A DNA stretch of 36,122 bases from NCBI GenBank assembly GCA_041739295.1, contig JBGSOE010000229.1, forward strand, positions 1 through 36,122, in the 5' to 3' direction. Source of the stretch: JAHJQQ01 sp041739295. Its GTDB lineage: Bacteria; Pseudomonadota; Gammaproteobacteria; Thiohalobacterales; Thiohalobacteraceae. This document shows, one piece after another, positions 15,561-24,353 of the stretch. The translations under genes and the position numbers were made by a program. Each line of letters opens with the position of its first letter. Within the stretch, counting starts at the first letter, position 1. The notes beneath the pieces are model-generated. The model was not told the origin of the DNA. It made no database searches and worked only from the letters and a program-made list of their open reading frames with translations.

Positions 15561-17015
15561 ATGGCACAGGGTGCAGTATTGGGTAATCAACAGTACAACT
15601 ATGCCGTCATTCGCAAGTTTTCTGTAATGGCGTTGGTTTGGGGTCTGCTGGGCATGACGGCTGGGCTGTATGCTGCCTTGGAACTGGCCTATCCCTTGTT
15701 GAACATGGGGATCGCGGAGATCACCTTTGGTCGACTGCGCCCGGTACATACCACGCTAGTGATTTTCGGTTTCGGCGGTAGCGCGTTATTCGCGACCTCC
15801 TATTACGTCGTGCAGCGTACTTGTCAGACGCGTCTGTACAGCGATCTGCTGGCGAATATTACCTTCTGGGGTTGGCAGGCTGTTATCGCGATGGGCGCCG
15901 TTAGCTACATGCTTGGCTACACCCAGTCCAAAGAATACGCCGAATTTGAGTGGCCGATTGATCTGTTGATTGCAGTCGTTTGGGTGATCTATTTCTGGGT
16001 TTACGTGCAGACGCTCAAACGCCGTTCCCAGCCGCATATTTATGTCGCGAACTGGTTCTATGTGGCCTTTATCCTGGCCACCGCTATTTTGCACATCTTC
16101 AATAACATCGCAGTGCCGATCGGCCTGTTCTCCATGAAGTCTTACTCGATGTACTCGGGCGTGCAGGATGCTATGACCCAGTGGTGGTATGGGCATAACG
16201 CCGTCGGATTTTTCCTGACCGCAGCGTTCCTCGGCATGATGTACTACTTCGTACCCAAGCAGGCCGGTCGTCCCGTGTATTCCTATCGGCTGTCCATCAT
16301 CCACTTCTGGGCCTTGTCGTTCCTCTATATGTGGGTGGGCGCGCATCACCTGCACTGGACCGCGCTGCCGGATTGGACTTCCACACTGGCCGCGACCTTC
16401 TCCATCATGCTGTTGCTGCCGTCCTGGGGTGGCATGATCAACGGCATCATGACCCTGTCGGGCGCCTGGAACAAACTGCGCACCGATCCGATCATGTTGT
16501 TCCTGATCACCGCGTTGTCGTTCTACGGCATGTCGACCTTCGAAGGTCCGCTGATGTCCCTGAAAAGCGTGAATGCGCTGTCGCATTACACTGACTGGAC
16601 CATCGGCCACGTGCATTCCGGTGCCTTGGGTTGGGTGGCGATGGTGTCGTTCGGTTCGTTTTATCACATGATTCCGCGTCTGTATGACACCAAGCTCTAT
16701 AGCCAGCGTCTGGTCTATGTGCATTTCTATCTGGCCACTATCGGTATCGTGCTGTACATCACCGCGATGTGGGTAGCCGGTATCGGTCAGGGTTTGTTGC
16801 TGCGCGCTTTCGATGAATTCGGCTCCTTGGCTTACACCTTCATAGAAACGGTCACCTTCCTGCACAAACCTTATGTCGTGCGCGCATTGGGCGGTGCCTT
16901 CTTCCTGTCCGGTGTATTGGTGATGGCCTATAACATCATCATGACCATCCGCCAGGCGAGTAAGGAAGAAGCGGCGATAGAGGCCAAGTTGGCGGCCAAG
17001 CTGGCGCGTGCCTAA
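15561..17015 (+). CDS. ccoN: cbb3-type cytochrome c oxidase subunit I
   Basis: Catalytic subunit of the high-affinity C-type heme-copper oxidase, with low-spin heme b and the heme b3-CuB site. The 484 residues have about twelve helices. Histidine motifs seen are RPVHTTL, WWYGHNAVGFF, WVGAHHLHWTALPDW and WTIGHVHSGALGW, which together supply heme and CuB ligands. AGAAAGAGG precedes the ATG. It is the first gene of ccoNOQP. Confidence 0.98.
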   Translation: MAQGAVLGNQQYNYAVIRKFSVMALVWGLLGMTAGLYAALELAYPLLNMGIAEITFGRLRPVHTTLVIFGFGGSALFATSYYVVQRTCQTRLYSDLLANITFWGWQAVIAMGAVSYMLGYTQSKEYAEFEWPIDLLIAVVWVIYFWVYVQTLKRRSQPHIYVANWFYVAFILATAILHIFNNIAVPIGLFSMKSYSMYSGVQDAMTQWWYGHNAVGFFLTAAFLGMMYYFVPKQAGRPVYSYRLSIIHFWALSFLYMWVGAHHLHWTALPDWTSTLAATFSIMLLLPSWGGMINGIMTLSGAWNKLRTDPIMLFLITALSFYGMSTFEGPLMSLKSVNALSHYTDWTIGHVHSGALGWVAMVSFGSFYHMIPRLYDTKLYSQRLVYVHFYLATIGIVLYITAMWVAGIGQGLLLRAFDEFGSLAYTFIETVTFLHKPYVVRALGGAFFLSGVLVMAYNIIMTIRQASKEEAAIEAKLAAKLARA

Positions 17016-17035
17016 AGAATCCGGGGAATTGAACA

Positions 17036-17773
17036 GTGAAATTCAAACACGAAAGTATTGAAATCAACGCCGGTCTGCTGATCGCGCTGACGTTGGTGGT
17101 GATCTCCATTGGTGGCCTGGTTGAGATCGTGCCCTTGTATTACATCAAAGACACGATTGAACAGGTGGATGGCGTACGCCCCTATACGCCTCTGGAATTG
17201 CGTGGCCGCGATATCTATCAGCGTGAAGGCTGTTATCTATGTCATTCGCAGATGATTCGCCCATTCCGGGATGAGTCGTTGCGCTATGGCCATTATTCGC
17301 TGGCGGCAGAAAGTCAGTACGACCATCCCTTCCAGTGGGGCTCGAAGCGAACCGGTCCGGATCTGGCGCGCGTCGGCAACAAGTATTCGAATGAATGGCA
17401 TGTTGCACATCTGCATGATCCGCGCTCGGTCGTGCCGGAATCGATCATGCCAGGTTACCCTTGGCTGCTGGAGCCGTTGGACTATGCCGATGTGGCAGAC
17501 CGCATGCGTGCATTGAAGTTTGCAGGAGTGCCATATTCCGAAACCCAGCAGGAATATGACGCCAATGTGACCAAGTTCGGTCAGGACAGTGCAGACAAGC
17601 TGAATATTCTGCGTGCCGAGGACAATCTTATGCAGCAGGCTCAAGCCGGCAACTATGATGGTGACCGCAGTCATCTGACCGAGATGGACGCACTGGTCGC
17701 CTATTTGCAGGTGCTGGGCACCATGGTCGATTTCAGCAAATACGACGAAGGTTATTTCGCCGAGTTCCGCTGA
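17036..17773 (+). CDS. ccoO: cbb3-type cytochrome c oxidase subunit II
   Basis: Membrane-anchored monoheme cytochrome c that passes electrons from CcoP to CcoN. One N-terminal helix precedes the heme site C66, C69, H70 (CYLCH) followed by SQMIRPF, a CcoO signature. A methionine in SIMPGYPWL is a likely axial ligand. Length is 245 residues; the start is GTG. It begins 20 bases after ccoN. Confidence 0.97.
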   Translation: MKFKHESIEINAGLLIALTLVVISIGGLVEIVPLYYIKDTIEQVDGVRPYTPLELRGRDIYQREGCYLCHSQMIRPFRDESLRYGHYSLAAESQYDHPFQWGSKRTGPDLARVGNKYSNEWHVAHLHDPRSVVPESIMPGYPWLLEPLDYADVADRMRALKFAGVPYSETQQEYDANVTKFGQDSADKLNILRAEDNLMQQAQAGNYDGDRSHLTEMDALVAYLQVLGTMVDFSKYDEGYFAEFR

Positions 17774-17802
17774 TCGCTGGTTTGGTTGCAGAGTGAATCA
17801 AT

Positions 17803-18006
17803 ATGACTGAAATGCTGCAGTGGTTGGGTCGAATGGAGAACAGCAAGATAGTTGCGCTGCTGATCTTCTTTGTGACCTTCTGCGGCATTTTGATTTATTT
17901 ATTCACGGGCAAACAACGCAAAGAGCGGCTGGAGTCGTATAAATATATCCCTTTCGCCGACGAGAAAGATGCCGCGTCGGATGAGACACGCAAGGTAGAT
18001 AAGTAA
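17803..18006 (+). CDS. ccoQ: cbb3-type oxidase small subunit CcoQ
   Basis: A 67-residue protein with one hydrophobic helix (KIVALLIFFVTFCGILIYLF) and a charged cytoplasmic tail containing YKYIPFADE, typical of CcoQ/FixQ, which stabilises the complex. The stop overlaps the ccoP start (TAATG at 18004-18008). Confidence 0.93.
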   Translation: MTEMLQWLGRMENSKIVALLIFFVTFCGILIYLFTGKQRKERLESYKYIPFADEKDAASDETRKVDK

Positions 18007-18932
18007 TGAGCGAAGCAAAAACCAAACAGCAAGGTGCCGTACAGACCACGGGTCACGCCTGGGATGGCGATATCCAGGAATTCAACAACCCGTTACCGCG
18101 ATGGTGGTTGTGGTCGTTCTATGCCACGGTGGTGTTCGCGGTGCTGTACTGGGTCATTTATCCTGCCTGGCCAGTTGGTAAGGGTTACACCACGGGGCTG
18201 TTCAACAACATTACCTATACCGTGAATGGCGAAGCGCGTAGTCGGCACTGGAATACCCGCTCCCTGCTCATTAAAGACATGCAGGAAGGTAAAGAGGCGC
18301 TACGTACCCAGGAATATATGCAGAAAGTCGAGGCGGCCGATTACCAGCAGATTCTGGCTGATCCTGACATGATGACCTTCGTGAGGTCCGTAACCAAGGG
18401 TCTGTTCGGTGACAACTGCGCGGCCTGCCACGGTGCGGGTGGCGCTGGCGTGATCGGATTGTTCCCGAATCTGGCCGATGATGACTGGTTGTGGGGTGGT
18501 AGTGTTGAAGAAATCCAGAACACGATTACGCAGGGTCATAATGGTTATATGCCGGCCTTCGCGCGTACCTTCAATGACGAACAACTCGATGACGTCAGCA
18601 ATTTTGTCCTCAGTCTATCTGGCCATGATGTACCTGCCGACAAGATGATGCGTGGTAAGCAATTGTTCATAGGCGATGCTGGCGGCTGTTACTACTGCCA
18701 CACCGCCAACGGTACCGGCATGAAATCGCAGGGAGCCGCGAATTTGACTGATAACATCTGGACCATCGCCGACGTGCCGGGTCAGGCCGAGTTGACTGGC
18801 AAGGTCGACGTGGTCAAAGGGGTTATTCGCAACGGTGTCAATCGCGTCATGCCGGCTTGGCAGAATCGTCTGGATGAAAATCAGATCAAACTCCTCACCG
18901 TGTATGTACACGAGCTTGGCGGAGGTCAGTGA
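18006..18932 (+). CDS. ccoP: cbb3-type oxidase diheme cytochrome c subunit III
   Basis: Diheme cytochrome c that accepts electrons from soluble cytochromes. The 308 residues contain an N-terminal GHAWDGDIQEFNNPLPRWW motif, one or two membrane helices, and two heme sites: C138-C141-H142 (CAACH) and C228-C231-H232 (CYYCH). It is translationally coupled to ccoQ and ends the structural operon. About 100 bases separate it from ccoG. Confidence 0.97.
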   Translation: MSEAKTKQQGAVQTTGHAWDGDIQEFNNPLPRWWLWSFYATVVFAVLYWVIYPAWPVGKGYTTGLFNNITYTVNGEARSRHWNTRSLLIKDMQEGKEALRTQEYMQKVEAADYQQILADPDMMTFVRSVTKGLFGDNCAACHGAGGAGVIGLFPNLADDDWLWGGSVEEIQNTITQGHNGYMPAFARTFNDEQLDDVSNFVLSLSGHDVPADKMMRGKQLFIGDAGGCYYCHTANGTGMKSQGAANLTDNIWTIADVPGQAELTGKVDVVKGVIRNGVNRVMPAWQNRLDENQIKLLTVYVHELGGGQ

Positions 18933-19036
18933 ATGAGTGTCGAGTGATTTCTTGCGGATCCCGGGTGAAGATGCTCTCTAAGGGTAAACATTCACCGAGG
19001 ATCTGGCGCTCGGCGCTCGATACACTATACTGAGGC

Positions 19037-20455
19037 ATGGCTGGCGGTACTTCACAAAATCTCTATCACGCACGTATCCCGATCTATCCGCGATCGGTCA
19101 AGGGGCGCTTTCGTACGCTCAAATGGGGCATTCTCACCCTCGCGTACGGTGTCTACTTCCTATTGCCCTGGTTGCGCTGGGAGCGCGCGCTGGGAATTCC
19201 ACAGGCCGTTGTCTTCGATATTGATAGTCGGCGTTTCTATCTGTTCGATCTGGTTGTGCATGCGCAGGATATATTCTGGCTGGCCGGTTTGCTGGTCATT
19301 GCGGCGTTATTATTATTCTTCGTGACCGGGATTGCCGGGCGCGTCTTCTGCGGCTATTTCTGTTTCCAAACCCTTTGGACCGATGTCTATATCCTGATCG
19401 AACGCCTGGTGCAGGGCGAGCGTCCGGCGCGTATCCGTTTGGATAAGCAGGCCTGGAATGTTGATAAGGTCGCCAAGAAACTGCTTACGCACTTGCTGTG
19501 GTTGTTGGTGGGGTTCTGGACCGGCTTTACTTTCACGTTGTATTGGGAAAATGCGCCAGTGCTGTTCATGCAGTTCTTCACGGGTACGGCACCTTTCCCT
19601 GCCTATGCGACCACCTTGTTTCTGATGCTTACCACTTATGTAATGGCCGGGCTGGCGCGTGAACAAGTCTGTACCTATATGTGTCCCTATGCGCGTTTTC
19701 AGGGGGCGATGTTTGACCGCGACACATTGATCGTGGCTTATGACGACAAGCGTGGTGAGGGCGTGGCTGGGCGGCACAAGATCGCACGCGGGTTCAAGTC
19801 GCGTGACGATCGGCGGATTGAGGGTGCCGGCGACTGTATTGATTGTGGATATTGCGTGCAGGTCTGTCCGACCGGTATCGATATTCGCAATGGCATGCAG
19901 TATCAATGCATCTCTTGCGCGTTGTGCATTGATGCCTGCGATAACATCATGGACTCGTTGGGCTGGGAGCGTGGCCTGATTAAATATACCTCCGAAGTAG
20001 CACAGCAGGGTGAGAAAACGCGCTTCTTCAAGGCCAAGAATATTGGTTATGGTCTGGCCGTGGCAGGCAGCATAGTCGCGCTGATTATGAGTATCGTCGG
20101 GCAGGTGCCGCTGGAATTCAGCGTCTCGCAGATTCGCCAGCCGCTGTTTGTACAGATGTCTGATGGCCGTGTGCAGAATACCTACGAAATCAAAATCAAC
20201 AATAAGACTGAACGGGTCATACCGTTCGAAGTTGAGGTAGTTGGTTTGACCGACGCAGAACTGGATTTCGGCCAGCTCGCGCGCCTGCATCTGCAGCCCG
20301 AGCAGAGTCTGCGCCTGTTGGCGCGAGTGCGGCTCTCGCCGGACCCGCAGTTGAAGGGGCCGCAGGCGTTCCAGTTCGTAGTGCGTCCTCAGGTGGATAG
20401 TGGTCTGCCGGAATTGCAGCAGTCAGCATTCTTTTATTTTTCAGGAGCGCGCTGA
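19037..20455 (+). CDS. ccoG: cytochrome c oxidase accessory protein, polyferredoxin type
   Basis: Membrane protein of the FixG/CcoG/RdxA family, linked to reduction of copper for cbb3 assembly. The 472 residues have several N-terminal helices, cysteine motifs FCGYFCFQTLW and CTYMCPYARFQG, and two 4Fe-4S binding sites (CIDCGYCVQVCP and CISCALCIDACD) near residues 272-306, then a C-terminal periplasmic immunoglobulin-like domain. GAGG is only a few bases before the ATG, so the ribosome site is weak. A TATACT at about 19026-19031 is too near the start to be a confident promoter. Confidence 0.95.
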   Translation: MAGGTSQNLYHARIPIYPRSVKGRFRTLKWGILTLAYGVYFLLPWLRWERALGIPQAVVFDIDSRRFYLFDLVVHAQDIFWLAGLLVIAALLLFFVTGIAGRVFCGYFCFQTLWTDVYILIERLVQGERPARIRLDKQAWNVDKVAKKLLTHLLWLLVGFWTGFTFTLYWENAPVLFMQFFTGTAPFPAYATTLFLMLTTYVMAGLAREQVCTYMCPYARFQGAMFDRDTLIVAYDDKRGEGVAGRHKIARGFKSRDDRRIEGAGDCIDCGYCVQVCPTGIDIRNGMQYQCISCALCIDACDNIMDSLGWERGLIKYTSEVAQQGEKTRFFKAKNIGYGLAVAGSIVALIMSIVGQVPLEFSVSQIRQPLFVQMSDGRVQNTYEIKINNKTERVIPFEVEVVGLTDAELDFGQLARLHLQPEQSLRLLARVRLSPDPQLKGPQAFQFVVRPQVDSGLPELQQSAFFYFSGAR

Positions 20456-20457
20456 GC

Positions 20458-21258
20458 GTGCTGGTTCTACTGACTATTCCCTTGGGCGTTACGCTGCAGG
20501 TCCTGGTATTCCTGTTGCTGCGACGTGTATTGCACATGCAGGCCAAGGCTGCCGCGTTGATCGTTGCGTTGACATCGGTGGCATTGTACGTGCCTTACGC
20601 CATTTTCGATTGGCCCGGTGCCGATGTCCTCGCGCTGCATTTGGCGATTTATCTGGTCGTTGCTTACGCGTTGGGGTTGATTACCGGTTATCGTGATGCG
20701 AGTGCGGCGGGTACGGCTAAATTCCATTGGGCGCCGACGCTGATCATTGCCTTCTTTGTGGTGCTGGTGTTGTTCGATGCTGTGCTGGTGGTGGTCGCCA
20801 CGCGCGGATTACCGGAGTCGGTCGCGCGCGTGCTGTTGCCGCAGGCAGTTAGTCGGCGTGACATCAGTTCGGCCTTTCCCGGTGTGGTGGACAAGGATTT
20901 TCAGAAGAAAGAGGCGTTGTATAACGCCTATCTGCAACAGGCGCAGCAGCAGCACGCGCGCGGTTGGTTAGTACACAAAGGTTGGCTTGGGCCGGTTCGG
21001 GTTGGGAAGGCTGCGCAATTTCAGGTAATCGTAAATGATCGTGTGGGTGCCAGTGTGCAAGGTGCCATGGTACGCGGCAGTTTCCTGCGTCCTGCCGATA
21101 CACGTTTGGATTTGAGTTTCGAGCTTGCCGAGGTGAGTCCGGGTGTGTACCAGGGAGAGCTGGTGATGACGGCGCCCGGCGACTGGGATTTGGTTTTGGA
21201 GATTAGCAAAGGCGATGAATTGCATGAAGTGCGCGCCAAGACGTCTGTGGCCGACTAA
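20458..21258 (+). CDS. ccoH: FixH family cbb3 assembly protein with extra N-terminal helices
   Basis: The C-terminal part (about residues 150-266) resembles FixH/CcoH: ALYNAYLQQAQQQHARGW, a beta-rich domain and the ending GDWDLVLEISKGDELHEV. FixH helps cbb3 assembly together with the CcoI copper ATPase. The product is 266 residues, longer than the usual 150-170, because about three further hydrophobic helices (residues 1-75) precede the FixH helix. The start is GTG, two bases after the ccoG stop. It could be a fusion of a small membrane protein to FixH. Confidence 0.85.
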   Translation: MLVLLTIPLGVTLQVLVFLLLRRVLHMQAKAAALIVALTSVALYVPYAIFDWPGADVLALHLAIYLVVAYALGLITGYRDASAAGTAKFHWAPTLIIAFFVVLVLFDAVLVVVATRGLPESVARVLLPQAVSRRDISSAFPGVVDKDFQKKEALYNAYLQQAQQQHARGWLVHKGWLGPVRVGKAAQFQVIVNDRVGASVQGAMVRGSFLRPADTRLDLSFELAEVSPGVYQGELVMTAPGDWDLVLEISKGDELHEVRAKTSVAD

Positions 21259-21285
21259 CGAGCCTCTCTCACATACAATGTTGCC

Positions 21286-23802
21286 ATGAGCGTTTCCACT
21301 GAACAGCATTCCACTGATCCTGCCAGCCTGGCGCAGACCTGTTTTCATTGTGGTCTACCCGTGCCGAAGGGTAGTCATTATCAAGTAACGATCGATAATG
21401 CCGTGCAGCCAATGTGTTGTCCTGGCTGTGAGGCGGTGGCAGAAAGCATCGTTAAGGCAGGTCTGGCCGATTTCTACCGTTACCGCACGGAAACCTCACG
21501 TACTGCGCAAGCCCTTGTGCCCGAGGCATTGCGTCAGTTAGAGCTTTACGACCGACCGGAAATTCAGCAGGCCTTTGTCAGCGTCGATCCACAGCATCTG
21601 CGCGAGGCATCGCTCATTCTTGAGGGCATCGTCTGTGCCGCCTGCGTGTGGCTCAACGAGCGTCATGTGGGACGTCTTCCGGGCGTCGTCGAATTCCAGG
21701 TGAACTACGCCACGCATCGCGCGCGGGTGAAATGGGACGACAGTAAAACCCACCTGAGTGAAATATTGCGCGCCATTGGTGATATTGGTTATATCGCACA
21801 TCCTTTCGATCCCGGTCGTCAGGAGGCGGTTTTCAAACAGGAGCGCCGTCAGGCGCTACGGCGTGTGGCCGTCGCCGGTCTGGGCATGATGCAGGTGATG
21901 ATGATCGCGGTCGCGCTGTATGCCGGCGATTATTCGGGCATGGATGCTGGAATGGAGCACTTCCTGCGCTGGGTGAGCCTGGTTATTGCGCTGCCGGTTG
22001 TGGTGTATTCCGCGCGGCCTTTCTTTCAAGCGGCCTGGCGCGATCTGCGCTATCGCCAGCTCGGCATGGATGTGCCCGTAGCCTTGGCGATCGGCGCTGC
22101 CTTCATCGCCAGTGTCTGGCATACCGTCATGAACGCGGGCGAAATCTATTTTGACTCCGTGACCATGTTTACCTTCTTTCTGCTTACCGGGCGCTATCTG
22201 GAAATGATTGCCCGGCATCGTGCTGGGCAAGCGGCCGAAGAATTGGTGCGACTGTTGCCCGCCACGGCGACACTTATTACAGCTGACGGTGACGAGTTGG
22301 TCGCCGTGGCGGAATTACAGCCGGGCGATCGGGTGCGCATCAAGCCGGGTGAAACGGTGCCGGCGGATGGACGTGTCGTCAGTGGCATCAGTTCCGTGGA
22401 TGAGGCACTGCTGACCGGTGAAAGTCTGCCGTTGCCGCGCCGGGTTGGCGATTTATTGATTGGTGGTACGGTGAATATCGAAAGCCCATTGATCATGGCC
22501 GTTGAGAAGGTCGGCGCCGAGACGGTGTTGTCTGCCATTGTGCGGTTGCTGGATCGCGCACAGTCGGAGAAGCCGCGCCTCGCGCGGCTTGCTGACAGGA
22601 TTGCGGGTTGGTTCGTTGCGGTTCTGCTAGTGCTGGCATCCGGCGTTGCCTGGTATTGGTGGCAGGCTGATCCGGAACGTGCCTTTGCGATCACTTTGTC
22701 GGTGTTGGTTGTCACCTGTCCTTGCGCCCTGTCGTTGGCGACGCCGGTGGCATTGACCGCAGCGACGGGTGCCTTGACGCGACTCGGCGTGCTCACGACA
22801 CGCAGTCATGCATTGGAAACGTTGGCGCGCGTGACACATCTGGTGTTTGACAAGACCGGCACGCTCACCGAGGGTCGGCTTGAGTTAACGCAAGTGGTGC
22901 GCTTGGGTGCATTGACACGTGATCGTTGTCAGGCGCTGGCCGCAGCGCTCGAACAAGGTTCGGAGCATCCGCTGGCACGTGCATTGGTGACCACGCCGGG
23001 TGTTGGACGTCTGGCCGTGAGTGAGCAGCGTGCGGTGCCCGGCGAGGGGGTCGAGGGTGAAGTGCAAGGCGCGCTTTACCGTATTGGCACGCGCGAATTT
23101 GTGTTGGGGTTGGGTGGTCGCGGCATGGAGCTACCGGAATCTTTGCAGGAGACGGTCGGTACTGTTGTCTATCTCGCCGACACGCGTGGGCTGTTAGCGG
23201 GTTTTGTCTTCGAAGATCAGATTCGCACGGGCGCCGCAGAAGCGGTGGTTGAATTACAGCGGCTGGGTATCGCCGTGCAGCTTTTGAGTGGTGACGGTGA
23301 GCGACCAGTGCGGCATGCGGCTGACCTGTTAGGAATCACCACTGCTGAGGCACGGTTGCGGCCGGCTGACAAACTGGCGCGCCTGCAGGCGCTGCAATCC
23401 ACGGGCGCGGTCGTCGCGATGGTAGGCGATGGCGTGAATGATGCGCCGGTATTGGCGGCAGCTCAGGTATCGTTGGCGATGGGCAGCGGCACGCAGTTGG
23501 CGGCTGCGGCCGCGGATATGGTGCTGCTCTCCGAGCGGTTGCCGCATCTGGCGCAAGCAGTAGTGATGGCGCGCAAAACGCGGAGCATCATTCGGCAGAA
23601 CTTTGCCTGGGCCATACTCTACAATCTATTGACCGTACCTTTGGCGGCCACAGGTTGGCTCGCGCCCTGGATGGCGGCGATCGGCATGTCGGCGAGTTCG
23701 CTAGTGGTGGTGGTAAATGCCCTGCGATTGCGCGAGGCGCGCCCGGATAGCGTTAACCCTAAAAAAATCATTTCAGCCACGGAAACACACGGAATACACT
23801 GA
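21286..23802 (+). CDS. ccoI: cbb3 oxidase copper-transporting P1B-type ATPase
   Basis: Copper exporter that supplies copper for CcoN. The 838 residues show, in order: an N-terminal cysteine-rich metal-binding region (C19, C22, C44, C45, C48), a heavy-metal domain with C117 and C120 (CAAC), transmembrane helices, TGES actuator motif, CPC in TCPCALSLATP, phosphorylation motif DKTGT, SEHPL and GDGVND. It is a CcoI/FixI-type rather than a CopA-type by operon context. The final 13 residues (KKIISATETHGIH) are encoded by repeat copy R3, so the original C-terminus has been replaced. Confidence 0.96.
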   Translation: MSVSTEQHSTDPASLAQTCFHCGLPVPKGSHYQVTIDNAVQPMCCPGCEAVAESIVKAGLADFYRYRTETSRTAQALVPEALRQLELYDRPEIQQAFVSVDPQHLREASLILEGIVCAACVWLNERHVGRLPGVVEFQVNYATHRARVKWDDSKTHLSEILRAIGDIGYIAHPFDPGRQEAVFKQERRQALRRVAVAGLGMMQVMMIAVALYAGDYSGMDAGMEHFLRWVSLVIALPVVVYSARPFFQAAWRDLRYRQLGMDVPVALAIGAAFIASVWHTVMNAGEIYFDSVTMFTFFLLTGRYLEMIARHRAGQAAEELVRLLPATATLITADGDELVAVAELQPGDRVRIKPGETVPADGRVVSGISSVDEALLTGESLPLPRRVGDLLIGGTVNIESPLIMAVEKVGAETVLSAIVRLLDRAQSEKPRLARLADRIAGWFVAVLLVLASGVAWYWWQADPERAFAITLSVLVVTCPCALSLATPVALTAATGALTRLGVLTTRSHALETLARVTHLVFDKTGTLTEGRLELTQVVRLGALTRDRCQALAAALEQGSEHPLARALVTTPGVGRLAVSEQRAVPGEGVEGEVQGALYRIGTREFVLGLGGRGMELPESLQETVGTVVYLADTRGLLAGFVFEDQIRTGAAEAVVELQRLGIAVQLLSGDGERPVRHAADLLGITTAEARLRPADKLARLQALQSTGAVVAMVGDGVNDAPVLAAAQVSLAMGSGTQLAAAAADMVLLSERLPHLAQAVVMARKTRSIIRQNFAWAILYNLLTVPLAATGWLAPWMAAIGMSASSLVVVVNALRLREARPDSVNPKKIISATETHGIH

Positions 23803-23920
23803 AATACAGTACATTCCTGGAGCGACTATTCACCACCTTGCGGGTGATGGTGGTACCGGCGTGAAGCTTATGATCTTGTCCGTGTTTATCCGTGTGATTC
23901 CGTGGCAAATGCGGTTTATA
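23760..23920 (-). repeat. dispersed repeat, copy R3 (161 bp), inverted
   Basis: In reverse complement it begins TATAAACCGCA and ends GGCTGAAATGATTTTTTTA, matching R1 along its full length (both 161 bp). The first 43 bases overlap the end of ccoI and provide its stop codon. The core AGCGACTATTCACC and GCGTGAAGCTTATGATC are shared with R2 in the plus direction. It lies between ccoI and ccoS and may also form a large RNA hairpin through its CCACGGAA arms. Confidence 0.85.
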
Positions 23921-23939
23921 AGTTAACAGGCCCTAATGC

Positions 23940-24143
23940 ATGGATATTCTGTATTTACTGATTCCACTCGCCGTGATCATCATGATCGTGGCCGGTGCAG
24001 CCTTTATGTGGGCAGTCAAGAGCGGTCAATACGAAGACCTGGAAGGGCCGGCGCATCGAATCCTGATGGACGATGATGACCCGCGGATTCCCGGCAAGGG
24101 CACCAAACCGGGCACGGATGGGTTGAAGGATGACCCATCTTAA
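23940..24143 (+). CDS. ccoS: cbb3-type oxidase assembly protein CcoS
   Basis: A 67-residue protein with one N-terminal helix (LYLLIPLAVIIMIVAGAAF), the conserved FMWAVKSGQYEDLEGPA stretch and an acidic tail starting with DDDD. This is the CcoS/FixS family, needed for heme and copper insertion into cbb3 oxidase. It follows ccoI across repeat R3. Confidence 0.95.
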   Translation: MDILYLLIPLAVIIMIVAGAAFMWAVKSGQYEDLEGPAHRILMDDDDPRIPGKGTKPGTDGLKDDPS

Positions 24144-24191
24144 TATAAGATTTCGCTAATATTTCAGTCTTACTGCAGGGCGCGGGACGCT

Positions 24192-24281
24192 ATGTTCACC
24201 TTTGAAAACTTTTCGCTCGTCATCATTATCACTCTGATCGTTATGGCCTGGTTGAGTTTCTTCTCGGTTATCCTGGCCTAA
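24192..24281 (+). CDS. 29-residue single-helix membrane microprotein
   Basis: A 29-codon frame beginning MFTFENFSLV and continuing as one hydrophobic helix ending FFSVILA, with a TAA stop at 24279-24281. It lies 48 bases after ccoS on the same strand and is followed by a terminator. A GGGA occurs upstream but is not a strong ribosome site. Size and position recall the small CcoM subunit described for Pseudomonas cbb3 oxidase, but I cannot show homology. It may also be a chance frame. Confidence 0.4.
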   Translation: MFTFENFSLVIIITLIVMAWLSFFSVILA

Positions 24282-24294
24282 GCAGACGCGGACA

Positions 24295-24339
24295 CTCAAA
24301 CGCAAACGGCCTCCCAGTGGGAGGCCGTTTGCGTTTGAG
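24295..24339. terminator. 21-bp perfect hairpin between convergent genes
   Basis: Arms at 24295-24315 and 24319-24339 pair perfectly over 21 bases (ending CGGCCTCCC / GGGAGGCCG) with an AGT loop. It lies between the end of the cbb3 region and the end of rpoH, which is on the other strand. It most likely terminates both transcripts, although T-runs are short. Confidence 0.8.
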
Positions 24340-24353
24340 CTTTGGCAATCAGC

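Noticed and set aside
15786..16865. 359-codon open frame antisense to ccoN
   Set aside because: Low-complexity shadow of a strongly biased real gene on the opposite strand.
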